DNA from: Clostridium sp. cel8
GTDB lineage: Bacteria; Bacillota; Clostridia; Clostridiales; Clostridiaceae
Length of the DNA: 64,000 bases
Direction of reading: 5' to 3'
Assembly (NCBI RefSeq): GCF_014050525.1
Contig: NZ_JACGAG010000001.1
Span: 72,501-136,500, forward strand
Program-made: the position numbers and the translations under genes
The notes under the pieces: model-generated
Seen by the model: the letters and a program-made list of their open reading frames with translations, nothing else
Told to the model about the DNA's origin: nothing
The model's database searches: none
Part shown: positions 33,790 to 42,694 of the stretch, in pieces
Numbering within the stretch: the stretch's first letter is position 1
Layout of the letters: every line of letters starts with the position of its first letter

Positions 33790-36156
33790 CTAGCTTTGTT
33801 CCTCGGTTCGGGAATAAGCTCGTTGCTTTCCATAGATAGGGAAATTGATTGTTCCGTTCTTGTTCCCGGTGTACTTGTTCCACCCACTGATCTTTCTCAT
33901 AATGGCACCGATGGCATAAGAATCAGATGTTCTCATTGAGGATGCATCTTTTCCAAAACATTCACACCAAATCTCCATATTGCAGACAAGTGTTCTTTTT
34001 ACTGTTCCAACACGGGTGCCGCCGCCAAATTCGCTACCGCCGAGGAAATTTCTACGCTCGTATAAAGACATAGTGTCCCAATCATCCGGCAAAAGAGTAT
34101 CCAGATAGGTACGAACCAATCCTTCTCGTTCATCTGTTTCCATGGCATCTGCCTGCTCACTAGTTGCCATGGATGCATCATCACCTTCAAGGTAGAGTTT
34201 TTCGCCCTTTTCATATAGCACTAGTGTCTCTGCCCAAATCTGCTGTACTTCCTCTTTAGTCATCTGCCAAGCTTTCTTTTTACCATTACCACTAATACGG
34301 ACTGGCCAGAATCTTCGATTGCCAGTTATATCTCGAAGAAACCCGCTTTCTGCATTTGTAGAACCTACAATCACACATTGACGGGGATGGCTTTCCACAT
34401 TGACTCCATAACTTGCCCGGTACTTATCATCTGCCCTCGAAATAAAAGACTTCACAATTTCCACATCCGTCTTACGCATACCGGCAAGCTCACCCAGTTC
34501 CAATAACCAATATCCCTGAAGTTTCTCAGCCCCAGATTTATCTTTCATGTCCGTAATGGTCAAGCTGTCTGAAAACCAATCTCCAGCGAGTTTTGCAAAG
34601 AAGGTTGACTTACCGATACCTTGAGGACCGTTTAAGATAAGGACACTATCAAACTTTGTGCCTGGTCTATAAATGCGGGCTACCGCTGCAACCATCGTTT
34701 TGCGGATGACTGCTTTTGTATAGGAATTATCTGTTGCACCGAAATAATCAATTAATAGATTATCTACTCGACTAATTCCATCCCATTTTGGCAGGGAGTC
34801 CAGATACTCCTTAACAGGATGGTAGGCTCGTTCAGCCGCTACCGCTAACACAGCATCCTTGGTCTTGGTAGGTGAATAGACTCCATATTTGCTGCTTAAA
34901 TACACTTTAAGAAGTGCATTATCTGAATCATTCCAACCCACCTTGATCTGTTCCCATGGCAGACCACCTTTGGCATCAATACCATCACGGTGACAATTAA
35001 AAGCTATATGCTGTAATTCCTTGTCATGACGAATAATCAAAACGATGTTGTCTAGAGTGTCTTTTATTCGGCCTTGCTTATCCAATTCCAAAGCTGTCTG
35101 CCAATCCTCATCACTAAACTCCTCTTCAGCCTGTGCCTGTCTTTCCTTAGAAAACTCAGCTTTTACTCTTTCATCTTTTATAGCAAACTCGCACATTGCC
35201 ACAAAAGATGGCATCTTACCAGGAGCTGTAGTGGTAGAAGCTTTATCATCTAAAGAACCGAATTTATGAATACGAATGAGATCAAAAGCATTGAGGAGTA
35301 ATCCACTTGCTGGGTCTGTAGCATGGTGGCTGTATGCGAATTTATCATCATAGATAATCACACCGGCACTACTATCAGCTGGAATATAATCGTATCGCCC
35401 TTCCATAGTAGAAGGTGCATAAACTGCACCTAAGAATTTCTCAATTGCTTCACGAACGGAGTAGGCACGACAGAATGTTCCTACCACACCTTCCTTTAAA
35501 AGCGGGTCTGCTTGCTCTTTAAGACTGCGATTTATAACTTCAGACTGCCTGCTTGATACTGGCCATGTTGATGTATCCCGCCAGTTTTGATATTTTGAAA
35601 GATAAACATCAGGGTCAAGCAATTCTCCATCCTGCTCTTCATAGACGAATTCACCATTAGAGGAAGTGGATGGCCAATACATAAGGCGATGGGCTTCATA
35701 AGTCGTATCATCGAAAAGATCTATGCCGATTTCTTTTGCCACCATACGTCCAACGGCTGCGTATTCTTCTTCGCTGATTTCACGAGCAAGAGGAACGATT
35801 AGCCTAAGTCTTGGATTTTCCGGTGTGTGCTTATGGGTGGAATAAACACAGCATTTGAAATCAAAAAGCATACTGATTTGTTCCCAGATGTCCGGTCTAC
35901 CGTAATCCATATCAAGGGTAAGCAAAGAACGGCATAAAACATTGCCCTTCTTTCGCCTTCCTCCTTTTAAATGCCCTCCAACAAAACCACCCACATCTTT
36001 GATATCATCTTGTTGACCTCTTTTTAATTTCCGATATTCTTCTACCGTTTCTGTAGTACGTTGGGTTGTCTTTACACGGGAACAAAAATCCTCCCAGGAT
36101 ATATCTTTGTTTTTCCATTTTCTATCCATCCGGCTATTGCCTACTGCAATTTTCAT
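33790..36156 (-). CDS. VapE-type primase-helicase (virulence-associated E family)
   Basis: A 788-residue replication protein. The N-terminal third carries a primase-like domain (LLTLDMDYGR with the metal-binding Asp pair, CVYSTHKHTPENPRLRLIVP, EAHRLMYWPSTS). The C-terminal half is the VirE/D5-like ATPase with Walker A LILNGPQGIGKSTFFAKL, Walker B LLELGELAGM, sensor YRASYGVNVESHPRQCVIVG (SF3-type) and DITGNRRFWPVRI. Despite the family name this is a phage replicative primase-helicase. It starts 4 bp inside the preceding gene. Confidence 0.92.
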   Translation of the reverse strand: MKIAVGNSRMDRKWKNKDISWEDFCSRVKTTQRTTETVEEYRKLKRGQQDDIKDVGGFVGGHLKGGRRKKGNVLCRSLLTLDMDYGRPDIWEQISMLFDFKCCVYSTHKHTPENPRLRLIVPLAREISEEEYAAVGRMVAKEIGIDLFDDTTYEAHRLMYWPSTSSNGEFVYEEQDGELLDPDVYLSKYQNWRDTSTWPVSSRQSEVINRSLKEQADPLLKEGVVGTFCRAYSVREAIEKFLGAVYAPSTMEGRYDYIPADSSAGVIIYDDKFAYSHHATDPASGLLLNAFDLIRIHKFGSLDDKASTTTAPGKMPSFVAMCEFAIKDERVKAEFSKERQAQAEEEFSDEDWQTALELDKQGRIKDTLDNIVLIIRHDKELQHIAFNCHRDGIDAKGGLPWEQIKVGWNDSDNALLKVYLSSKYGVYSPTKTKDAVLAVAAERAYHPVKEYLDSLPKWDGISRVDNLLIDYFGATDNSYTKAVIRKTMVAAVARIYRPGTKFDSVLILNGPQGIGKSTFFAKLAGDWFSDSLTITDMKDKSGAEKLQGYWLLELGELAGMRKTDVEIVKSFISRADDKYRASYGVNVESHPRQCVIVGSTNAESGFLRDITGNRRFWPVRISGNGKKKAWQMTKEEVQQIWAETLVLYEKGEKLYLEGDDASMATSEQADAMETDEREGLVRTYLDTLLPDDWDTMSLYERRNFLGGSEFGGGTRVGTVKRTLVCNMEIWCECFGKDASSMRTSDSYAIGAIMRKISGWNKYTGNKNGTINFPIYGKQRAYSRTEEQS

Positions 36157-36587
36157 AAGCTATCAACCTCCTCATGCTCCGGACTAAAATACCTGACCAT
36201 TTGTCTGCGTTTCTTGGCTACTTCAATCTCCCTTGCCATCCCGCTTGAGATGGTATTGCCTAGCACCCAAACCTCGGAGCATTTGCCCATAAGCACGATG
36301 TCCATAAATATGGCAAGTTCCCGTTCCTCTGGATTTTCATCATCCATAAACTGTGGAAACATAAGGTGGGGAGCAATCGGAATACAGTTTTGGTCTAATG
36401 CAAACCTGCAAAAACTGCGAGCCTTTTTAATGTTTCCTTCTACATCACCGGAATAGGGAGAACAAATATATACAAGTGGCTTAAAGGCAGATTTTTTCTC
36501 TGCCTTTTTCTTTCTTATTATGTTGGTCAGTGCCTCATGGGGAGTTGGGTCATGGTATCCTTCATGATTGAATTTATCAATTCCCAT
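36153..36587 (-). CDS. DUF4406/DUF7768-type nucleoside deoxyribosyltransferase-like protein
   Basis: About 144 residues from the ATG at 36587, overlapping the antirepressor stop as TAATG with GGAGGGTGTG upstream. The fold is indicated by PLVYICSPYSGDVEGNIKKA, HLMFPQFMDDENPEERELA, and SEVWVLGNTISSGMAREIEV. This is the pattern of small nucleoside 2-deoxyribosyltransferase-like proteins with a Ser/Glu-type active site. A role in phage nucleotide metabolism is plausible but untested. The tail overlaps VapE by 4 bp. Confidence 0.75.
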   Translation of the reverse strand: MGIDKFNHEGYHDPTPHEALTNIIRKKKAEKKSAFKPLVYICSPYSGDVEGNIKKARSFCRFALDQNCIPIAPHLMFPQFMDDENPEERELAIFMDIVLMGKCSEVWVLGNTISSGMAREIEVAKKRRQMVRYFSPEHEEVDSL

Positions 36588-37339
36588 TACACACCCTCCA
36601 TTTCTATCTGCGGCAAAATACCATCTGCCTTCAACAGTTCGTAAATGAAGAGTCTGCCTTTTTGAGTCCAATATGTATGGACTTTTGTATGCAGTTCACC
36701 GTTACTACCGATGTAGCTATGTGTCTTGGTACTGGTATAGCCTTTTTCTGCATACTTCTGATATAAAAGCCAGATACCACCTTGTTTAAATTGGATGCCC
36801 TTTTTATTAAGATAGCGGTTCATCCAAATAGCTGACTTGCCGTAATCTTTGGCAATTGCTGATGTAGAAATGAGGTCTTTGCAATTTAGAACTACATCAT
36901 AATAGGAGACTTTCGGTTTCATTTCCGCAATCTGCTGATTCTGAACAGCAATCGTACCTTCAAGTAATTTATTTTGATTCCTTACTTGAGTTAGTTGTTG
37001 ATTGGCAAACTGTAATGCCCTTGCCATGATCGCCTCAGGGGAATTCCATCGTCTTTCTATTTCAAGAAAGTACCCGCGGCATTGTTTTCCTTTTGGAGTA
37101 CGCTGTATCATGCATAGCTCTTTTGCCATATCAATTGTTATTTGGTGGTCCACAGCGGGCCTTCCACCTGTACTTTCCGACAGAAATGTCGAAAAGTCCG
37201 TACCCTCCACAAATCCATACTCACACATTCTTGGAAACCATTTATCATAGGGTGTTTTCACTTCCAAAACTGCATGTAAATCACGGCCAAGTACTGTGGG
37301 GCGGTCTTTTTCATAATTGATTCTTACTAATTCGTCCAT
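36587..37339 (-). CDS. Phage antirepressor (AntA/AntB N-terminus, KilAC C-terminus)
   Basis: A 250-residue regulator. The N-terminal AntA/AntB domain is recognised from VLGRDLHAVLEVKTPYDKWF, GRPAVDHQITIDMAKELCM and KQCRGYFLEIERRW. A coiled-coil linker (about 112-140) leads to a KilA-C-type DNA-binding domain (ISTSAIAKDYGKSAIWMNRY, KGRLFIYELL). It should counter the lysogenic repressor during induction. Dispersed repeat B lies 37 bp upstream of the start. Confidence 0.88.
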   Translation of the reverse strand: MDELVRINYEKDRPTVLGRDLHAVLEVKTPYDKWFPRMCEYGFVEGTDFSTFLSESTGGRPAVDHQITIDMAKELCMIQRTPKGKQCRGYFLEIERRWNSPEAIMARALQFANQQLTQVRNQNKLLEGTIAVQNQQIAEMKPKVSYYDVVLNCKDLISTSAIAKDYGKSAIWMNRYLNKKGIQFKQGGIWLLYQKYAEKGYTSTKTHSYIGSNGELHTKVHTYWTQKGRLFIYELLKADGILPQIEMEGV

Positions 37340-37375
37340 ACGAATTACCTCCTGTAATATAGTCAGAGAGGAAAC

Positions 37376-37420
37376 CCCTCTACCTAATAGCCACAGGAGG
37401 TAATGAATGTTGAGGATTTT
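37376..37420. repeat. Dispersed intergenic repeat, copy B
   Basis: Has TACCTAATAGCC and TGTTGAGGATTTTG in common with copies A and C. It fills most of the gap between the DNA polymerase stop (37433) and the antirepressor start (37339). Confidence 0.7.
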
Positions 37421-37432
37421 GAAAAAATATAT

Positions 37433-39367
37433 TTAATCTTTTTGATAGAACTGACACTCATAGCCATCAGCACTAAGTAACAGGCCATTTGCCCATGTTG
37501 GTGTCCTAGCCATTTGTTCACAAATAGTAGTAAGTGACATCCTCATATCCGCTTCGATTATAATTTCATCGTGTACATGAGCCACAATGGAACAATTCTT
37601 TAACGTCTGCATGGCATGGCACAAAATGTCACGGCTGATTGCCTGGACAATATTCTCTACAAATTTTGGTCCATAGCTTTCGATTCTTTCCCATTTCTTT
37701 GTCCCACCAACCCCTTCATAAGTAACTGACTCACCACCAAATACATTCTCTCCCATACGAGGTTTTACATAGGAAAGCCGCCTGCCGGAAGGAAGGACAA
37801 TAAAGAGCATCCCACTTTGATATATAAATTTAATACCGTGTGTTTCTGTAGGATTTTTTTGCTTAACGCAGGTTTTTACAGCACGGTCAACATCCCACCA
37901 TAGTTTTGTAATATTGGGATTGGATTGTCTCCAAGCCGTTACAAGAGGTTGAAGTTCCTCTTCTTCAATTCCCATCTCCAAGGCACCCATTGATTTCAGT
38001 GCTCCAACAGATCCACCGTAACCTAGGGCTAATTCGGCAATTTTTCCCTTCTGACGAAGATGTCCATTAACACCGTTTTTCTCCACAGGTACATTAAACA
38101 TCTGAGATGCACTTGCACAGTAAATATCACCGCCATTTTGGAATACATCTATTCTCCATTTTTCTCCCGCAAGCCAGGCGATAACGCGAGCTTCAATCGC
38201 TGAAAAATCTGCAACTATAAACTTCATGCCTTCCTGTGGTATAAAAGCAGTTCGGATAAGTTCCGACAGTACCTCCGGGATAGAATCATAAAGTAAGGTA
38301 AGAGCATCAAAGTTTCCGCTACGAACTAAAGCACGAGCCTGTTCCAAATCGGGCATATGGTTTTGAGGGAGATTTTGCAGTTGAATAAGCCTACCCGAAA
38401 ATCTGCCTGTTCTGTTGGCTCCATAAAACTGAAACATTCCTCTTGCACGACCATCTTTGCATACCGCATTCTCCATTGCCGTATATTTTTTTACTGACGA
38501 TTTCGCAAGCTGCTGACGAAGTTCCAAAACGGTGCCTAGTGGTTCAGGTGCTGTCTTTAACATCTCAACAACTGCTTTTTTACCAAGACTATCTGTTTCC
38601 AATCCGTTATCAGCAAGCCATTCTTTCATTTGTTGTACAGAGTTTGGATTCTCCAAATTAGTTATATCCTGCATTAAAGCCATTAGCTTTTCCCGCGACT
38701 GTTCATCCATCTTGACGGCTTGTTTTACAAAAGCCATGTCAATAGAGATACCACGGTCATTTATTTTCTGGTCAAGATGATATTCTGACCATATATTCTC
38801 TGGAATCGGGAATTTAGATAGTCTCTGCTGTATTGACATCTCGGCTTCCACATCACGGAGGTTATATGCTTTAAACCGCTCCCATTTATCCATATCGTGT
38901 TTTGGCAGATTACGAACTCGTCCTCCGTTTGATTTAGTAGGGGAACATGGTGTACAGAAATATTTAATAAGGTCTTTGCCTTCCGTTAATTTTTGTTTTT
39001 CCAATCCTAAGACTGCACCGACACCTTCAAGAGAAAGCGGAAGTCCCATATAAGCCGACCATACCATTGAACATTTCCATGATGTAGGGTCAAGATAATC
39101 AGTAAGGTTAAGCCATTTTGATAGGCAAACACGCTCAAACATAGCATTAAAGGCCCATTTGGTAACGGAATTATCCATAAGAGCATTGATTATTTCTTTT
39201 GGGATTTTCTCTCCGCAGGCAAGATCAACCACCTGAACTGCACCGCCATCAACCGAATAACCAAACAATAGAATTTCAAAATCATCACTCTCGGCATAAC
39301 GGTAGACTCCACATTTTTGAAGATTGGCACTACTAAATGTCTCAATATCAATAGATATAGAATTCAT
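37433..39367 (-). CDS. Phage family A DNA polymerase with 3'-5' exonuclease
   Basis: A 644-residue replicative polymerase. The exonuclease domain begins SISIDIETFSSANL (ExoI, DxE), with KWAFNAMFERVCLSKW and a YNLRDVEAE motif (ExoIII). The polymerase domain shows TGRFSGRLIQLQNLPQN, motif A FIVADFSAIEARVIAWLAGE, motif B region KGKIAELALGYGGSVGALKS, and motif C IVAHVHDEIIIEAD. It lacks the 5'-nuclease domain of cellular Pol I, as usual for phage enzymes. A small hairpin and GGAAAGGG precede its start. Confidence 0.93.
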   Translation of the reverse strand: MNSISIDIETFSSANLQKCGVYRYAESDDFEILLFGYSVDGGAVQVVDLACGEKIPKEIINALMDNSVTKWAFNAMFERVCLSKWLNLTDYLDPTSWKCSMVWSAYMGLPLSLEGVGAVLGLEKQKLTEGKDLIKYFCTPCSPTKSNGGRVRNLPKHDMDKWERFKAYNLRDVEAEMSIQQRLSKFPIPENIWSEYHLDQKINDRGISIDMAFVKQAVKMDEQSREKLMALMQDITNLENPNSVQQMKEWLADNGLETDSLGKKAVVEMLKTAPEPLGTVLELRQQLAKSSVKKYTAMENAVCKDGRARGMFQFYGANRTGRFSGRLIQLQNLPQNHMPDLEQARALVRSGNFDALTLLYDSIPEVLSELIRTAFIPQEGMKFIVADFSAIEARVIAWLAGEKWRIDVFQNGGDIYCASASQMFNVPVEKNGVNGHLRQKGKIAELALGYGGSVGALKSMGALEMGIEEEELQPLVTAWRQSNPNITKLWWDVDRAVKTCVKQKNPTETHGIKFIYQSGMLFIVLPSGRRLSYVKPRMGENVFGGESVTYEGVGGTKKWERIESYGPKFVENIVQAISRDILCHAMQTLKNCSIVAHVHDEIIIEADMRMSLTTICEQMARTPTWANGLLLSADGYECQFYQKD

Positions 39368-39445
39368 GTATTACACCCTTTCCAATGCAAACGAGGTGAC
39401 AGAAGAACAACTTCCACCACCCCGTTTGTATTCATACTTTAGCTG

Positions 39446-39994
39446 TTATGCTAGGAAATCATCATCTTCAATTGTGGTGAAATCATCAGCCGCTGTGGTT
39501 CTGCTGCCTAAAGGCTCTCCGTCTCTAATCTTCTGGATGTTACCAAGTCCGCAGGCCACACCCTTGTTCCCATTAGAATTGAAAGCATAGAAATTAAGTG
39601 ACACTCTTGCATAGCAACCGCTGTATACTTCGTTGCGATCCAGAATGGGCTTGACTGCTTTATCTACAATCTGAGGCGGAGTAGTACTGTTGGCATTTAC
39701 GAAATAATGTCCTTTATAAGCCTCATCATCTCGTTCTACATCACCATCTCGAAGCGGCAGCTTGATAGCAGCCTTATTTGGTTTTTTACCGCCAAACTTT
39801 GCAATGCCCTCTTCAATAGCTGCATCAACTGCTGCATTGATGGCATTAATGGTTTCCTTATCCGATTTAGGAATCAATACCGATACACTATACTTTTCTG
39901 CCCCACCATTGATGGATACCGGTTCCCAGCCATGAAAGTAGCTGAGACGTGTGTTTACACCAGTAATAACCTTCGTTCTGTTTTTATTATTCAT
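39446..39994 (-). CDS. DUF2815 single-stranded DNA-binding protein
   Basis: About 182 residues from the ATG at 39994, which follows GGAGGAATGTGAAT and overlaps the upstream stop. DUF2815 hallmarks are TKVITGVNTRLSYFHGWEP, YSVSVLIPKSD, YEGHYF-like YKGHYFVNANS, YSGCYARVSLNFYAF and GVACGLGNIQKI. The acidic ending (TIEDDDFLA) resembles the protein-binding tails of SSB and T7 gp2.5-type proteins. It lies immediately upstream of the polymerase gene. Confidence 0.88.
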   Translation of the reverse strand: MNNKNRTKVITGVNTRLSYFHGWEPVSINGGAEKYSVSVLIPKSDKETINAINAAVDAAIEEGIAKFGGKKPNKAAIKLPLRDGDVERDDEAYKGHYFVNANSTTPPQIVDKAVKPILDRNEVYSGCYARVSLNFYAFNSNGNKGVACGLGNIQKIRDGEPLGSRTTAADDFTTIEDDDFLA

Positions 39995-41135
39995 ATTCAC
40001 ATTCCTCCGTTATTTCGTTAAATTCGTTTTTTGCGTTTGATACGTTCATAGCCGGACGCTTATCCGATAGCGGGACCAGAGTCGGCTTTCCCGGTGGCTT
40101 GTATATAAGATCACCTAGTATCTTCTCAAATTTTGATTTGCCCATCAGCCTTTCCATTTCCGTAAGAGTGATGAGACTCTGACGAAAGATATCTTTATAA
40201 CCGTTTGCTTTGGCTACTTCAGCCACAGCATCTTCATCCTTGTATTTGCGGACAGATCTGCCCTCAACAACCTTAAAACCATGCCACTCTTTCCCATGAT
40301 TAACAGCTGCATCGGTGGCATATGCAATGATTTCATTTGCCCATTTCGTAAGGTCGGACAGTTTAGATAGAACTTCCTCGATTTCAGAGTCCGTAAGTAG
40401 TGGAGGTAGTTTAAACTCCGATTGTGCCAATTTCAGTTTTTCCTCAGCCCTAGCACGGCATTTAACTGCCGCTCGGCAGAAAGTACACCACTCACCCGGA
40501 AGATATTCACCTTCACCGTCATAAGCTTTTTTTGCCTTTGGTTTTAGTTCTTTTTCTGCCCAAGCTTTTAAATCCTCTACCCGTATTGTCCATGTGCTGA
40601 CATTCTCTCTGCGTGGCTGGAAAATGGTCATGGACACTTCCTCGATGTCGTACAAACTATCGTAAATTTCTAAAGCACCCAGTGCATACAGTTTCATCTG
40701 TGGATTGTCCACCGCATCCACCAATACTCCCATGCCATACTTGAAATCGATAATGTGAAGTTTCTTATCTGCAATAATGATGCAGTCACCGGTTCCAAAT
40801 CCCTGTGGAACATAGCAGGAAAAATCAAGACGCTGTTCGATTAGTATTAAAGGGTCTGTGCAGCTCTGCTTTGCCAGCTCAAGCTGTTCCATTACAAATT
40901 CCACATAGGCATCACTGTGTTCTTCCATCGCATCGGAGTTATAAACTGAGACAGGACGCTTACTTCTCATGTGAAGTGCTTTTTTGAGTTTATGTTCGCA
41001 GAGAGCATGGGCGGCGGTGCCTTCAGCGGCTGCACTGGATTCGTTATTTACAAACTCCAGTTCCAATCGTGCAGACGGAAGGCAATTCAGCCACCTATGG
41101 GCGCCTGATGCGGAAAGAACTGCATGATCACTCAT
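39987..41135 (-). CDS. DUF2800 protein (RecB/Cas4-like nuclease fold)
   Basis: About 382 residues from the ATG at 41135 after GCGGAGGTAC. HAVLSASGAHRWLNCLPSAR and GTAAHALCEHKL at the start, LIIDFKYGMG-like KLHIIDFKYGMGVLVDAV, and the Cys set of LPGEWCTFCRAAVKCRARAE indicate a RecB-family nuclease core with a possible Fe-S cluster, the DUF2800 type. It is a constant partner of DUF2815 and the polymerase and probably acts in recombination or replication. Confidence 0.88.
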   Translation of the reverse strand: MSDHAVLSASGAHRWLNCLPSARLELEFVNNESSAAAEGTAAHALCEHKLKKALHMRSKRPVSVYNSDAMEEHSDAYVEFVMEQLELAKQSCTDPLILIEQRLDFSCYVPQGFGTGDCIIIADKKLHIIDFKYGMGVLVDAVDNPQMKLYALGALEIYDSLYDIEEVSMTIFQPRRENVSTWTIRVEDLKAWAEKELKPKAKKAYDGEGEYLPGEWCTFCRAAVKCRARAEEKLKLAQSEFKLPPLLTDSEIEEVLSKLSDLTKWANEIIAYATDAAVNHGKEWHGFKVVEGRSVRKYKDEDAVAEVAKANGYKDIFRQSLITLTEMERLMGKSKFEKILGDLIYKPPGKPTLVPLSDKRPAMNVSNAKNEFNEITEECEYE

Positions 41136-41451
41136 TCCCAAGTACCTCCGCATCTTTTAACATATCTGCATAATGTTTTGGGTCCACTTCGCTTAATTTA
41201 GAGCCACCGTATTTTTGGATTATTTCTCTTACTTGAGCAGTAAGACCGGCTTGACTCTTTTCAGCGAGTTTTGCTCTGACTTCCTCCAGAGTGATTTCCT
41301 TTTTATTTGGTTCAGGCTCTTTTACAGTTGTAGTCGGTTCTTTTGTTTCGACAGGTTCATTGTCCGCCATTACATCAGCAACCGCTTGTATGCTGTCTGC
41401 CAAAGAGCGCATATCGGAAACCACATCAAGGAGTAGCTTGATCTTGCTCAT
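41128..41451 (-). CDS. Phage protein with C-terminal helical domain, unknown function
   Basis: 107 residues: an N-terminal helix (DVVSDMRSLADSIQAVADVM), an acidic low-complexity linker (EPVETKEPTTTVKEPEPNKK) and a C-terminal domain VRAKLAEKSQAGLTAQVREI plus GGSKLSEVDPKHYADMLKDA. That C-terminal pattern recurs in proteins encoded upstream of DUF2800 in many Firmicutes prophages. It overlaps both neighbours. A replication accessory role is suggested by position alone. Confidence 0.7.
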   Translation of the reverse strand: MSKIKLLLDVVSDMRSLADSIQAVADVMADNEPVETKEPTTTVKEPEPNKKEITLEEVRAKLAEKSQAGLTAQVREIIQKYGGSKLSEVDPKHYADMLKDAEVLGNE

Positions 41452-41644
41452 GGCTTATTCCTCCTTCCTTAATCTCACTGATGGCGAGTTCCTGTACGGT
41501 GTCACCCGGAACAAGGATGGTCAGTTTCTGCTTATCACCAAGTAAAAAGCGAAGGAAACGCTCCCTAATGGTGACGTTTCGACAGGAAACAATCCCGCCA
41601 GACTGTGGTTTTTTTGAAACACTGATTTTCAAGTTGTGCTTCAT
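41426..41644 (-). CDS. Small phage protein of unknown function
   Basis: 72 residues, basic at the N-terminus (MKHNLKISVSKKPQSGGIVS) with a beta-strand pattern (VTIRERFLRFLLGDKQKLTI, LVPGDTVQELAI). AAAGAGGTGAATAC precedes the ATG. It overlaps the next gene by 26 bp and begins 35 bp after repeat C. The composition fits a small DNA-binding or DNA-mimic protein, but nothing identifies it. Confidence 0.65.
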   Translation of the reverse strand: MKHNLKISVSKKPQSGGIVSCRNVTIRERFLRFLLGDKQKLTILVPGDTVQELAISEIKEGGISHEQDQATP

Positions 41645-41678
41645 GTATTCACCTCTTTCCGAGAGCGTTTATGTATTG

Positions 41679-41722
41679 CCCTCTAACTATTAGCCGTGGC
41701 AAGAGGGGAAAGTTGAGGATTT
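41679..41722. repeat. Dispersed intergenic repeat, copy C
   Basis: Shares TATTAGCC and AGTTGAGGATTT with copies A and B. Here it also encodes the last residues of the sigma-like protein and runs into the gap before the next gene. It can form a CCCTCT...AGAGGG hairpin on the minus strand. Confidence 0.65.
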
Positions 41723-42223
41723 GGGATAGATTTTTTTGAAATTCTTTTTAGCTGTATCTAAACGGTGGGAAATGGCACTTACACTTACTCCCTCACGTTC
41801 TGCATACTCTGTTACAGAAACACCATCTAGGAATATAGCAATCAGTAACTCTGCTTGTTTTTCCTTGAGTGTCTTGCGGATAATTTCACAGATATGCTCA
41901 TACTCTTCTTTTTTCTCTCTAGCCATTTCATCTGAGTAGTCAGGGAAGTAGTCCATATGGTCTGTTTCATCAACCTCTTGGTCATCCTTGCGAAATGGTT
42001 TCTTTGGCATACCTCTGTGTCTGTCAAATTTATGCCAGTTATTGTACTCCGGCTTGTTGAAACGTTCGTCCATTATCTCCTGTGGAGAGCGCCGGGTCAC
42101 AGTTTCTTTGTCCTCTGCAGAAGATAGCCTGTCCTCATAATCCGTCTCAATCATTAAGGTAAAGTCCTCGTCTGGTACCTCCAGATAGATTGATTTGTTT
42201 TCGTGCTGAATTCTAATTTTCAT
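41690..42223 (-). CDS. Sigma-70-like phage regulator
   Basis: About 177 residues from the ATG at 42223 after GGAAAGGATGC. The N-terminal half is acidic (QHENKSIYLEVPDEDFTLMI, then Glu/Asp-rich), and the C-terminal 60 residues are a sigma region 4-like helix-turn-helix: RKTLKEKQAELLIAIFLDGV, SVTEYAEREGVSVSAISHRL. The last 11 residues are encoded by repeat C. It is the first gene of the leftward early transcript and has a long structured leader. Regulation of early genes is inferred. Confidence 0.75.
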   Translation of the reverse strand: MKIRIQHENKSIYLEVPDEDFTLMIETDYEDRLSSAEDKETVTRRSPQEIMDERFNKPEYNNWHKFDRHRGMPKKPFRKDDQEVDETDHMDYFPDYSDEMAREKKEEYEHICEIIRKTLKEKQAELLIAIFLDGVSVTEYAEREGVSVSAISHRLDTAKKNFKKIYPKSSTFPSCHG

Positions 42224-42584
42224 TTTGCATCCTTTCCGCCGGATTGCATTGGCGGCAAAGGATACAAAAATAGGCCTGTACCAGAAGTACACAGACCTTT
42301 TTATCCTGAAAATGAGCGCAATAAGGTAAGGTACTTCTATTGCACCGCAACAATCCTTACGGATTGGAGCGAAACAATATGTATCCTCTGCCCTTATTGC
42401 AAATCAGGCATTCGATATTTTTTTGTAGACGAGGAACGGTCTTAATCTAGCTACTTACGAAGGACCTTTCCTTCGTCTAATATTATTGTAAGGTAGAAAT
42501 GGACAGCCTTGGCGGACACCTCATGCCCGGTAACTTCAGGCTTAAAATGATGCTTTTCTCCACATAAATACCTAAAAACAGCAA
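42224..42584 (-). promoter_or_regulatory. Long structured leader ahead of the sigma-like gene
   Basis: About 360 bp without a convincing gene. Inverted repeats visible: GCAATAAGG with CCTTATTGC enclosing about 85 bp (42318-42410); AATCC-TTAC-GGATT inside it; ACGAAGGA-CCTT-TCCTTCGT (42458-42477); AGGTCTGTGTAC-TTCT-GGTACAGGCCT followed by ATTTTTG on the minus strand (about 42271-42298), which looks like an attenuator; and CCTTTGCCGCC...GGCGGAAAGG around the ribosome binding site. This suggests a regulated or structured RNA leader. Confidence 0.55.
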
Positions 42585-42629
42585 TAAAAAAAGCCATACA
42601 CAAACCCTTAAAAGGATTCATGTATGGCT
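42585..42629 (-). terminator. Intrinsic terminator, second of a tandem pair
   Basis: Minus-strand AGCCATACA...TGTATGGCT (42592-42629) followed by TTTTTTT. It lies downstream of the ImmA/IrrE gene, behind the first terminator at 42646-42670. Confidence 0.88.
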
Positions 42630-42645
42630 CATGTGCCTAACAGCT

Positions 42646-42670
42646 AAAAAAAACGGACATCCCGTGTCCG
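42646..42670 (-). terminator. Intrinsic terminator, first of a tandem pair
   Basis: CGGACA-CGGGA-TGTCCG (42654-42670) followed by TTTTTTTT on the minus strand. Two strong terminators in a row insulate the early genes from the ImmA/IrrE transcript. Confidence 0.9.
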
Positions 42671-42694
42671 CTTTTTCAAAAATATTTTGAAATT

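Noticed and set aside
33563-33883. 106-codon open frame on the minus strand between VapE and VRR-NUC
   Set aside because: It overlaps the end of VapE and all of the gap, has no binding site, and reads through the alternating purine-pyrimidine tract; no protein family features.
36587-36671. Longer N-terminus for the deoxyribosyltransferase-like protein
   Set aside because: The extra 28 residues overlap the antirepressor gene in another frame and lack a binding site; TAATG coupling with GGAGGGTGTG supports the start at 36587.
42203-42445. 80-codon open frame on the plus strand in the early leader
   Set aside because: No ribosome binding site, low-quality composition, and the region is better explained as a structured leader.
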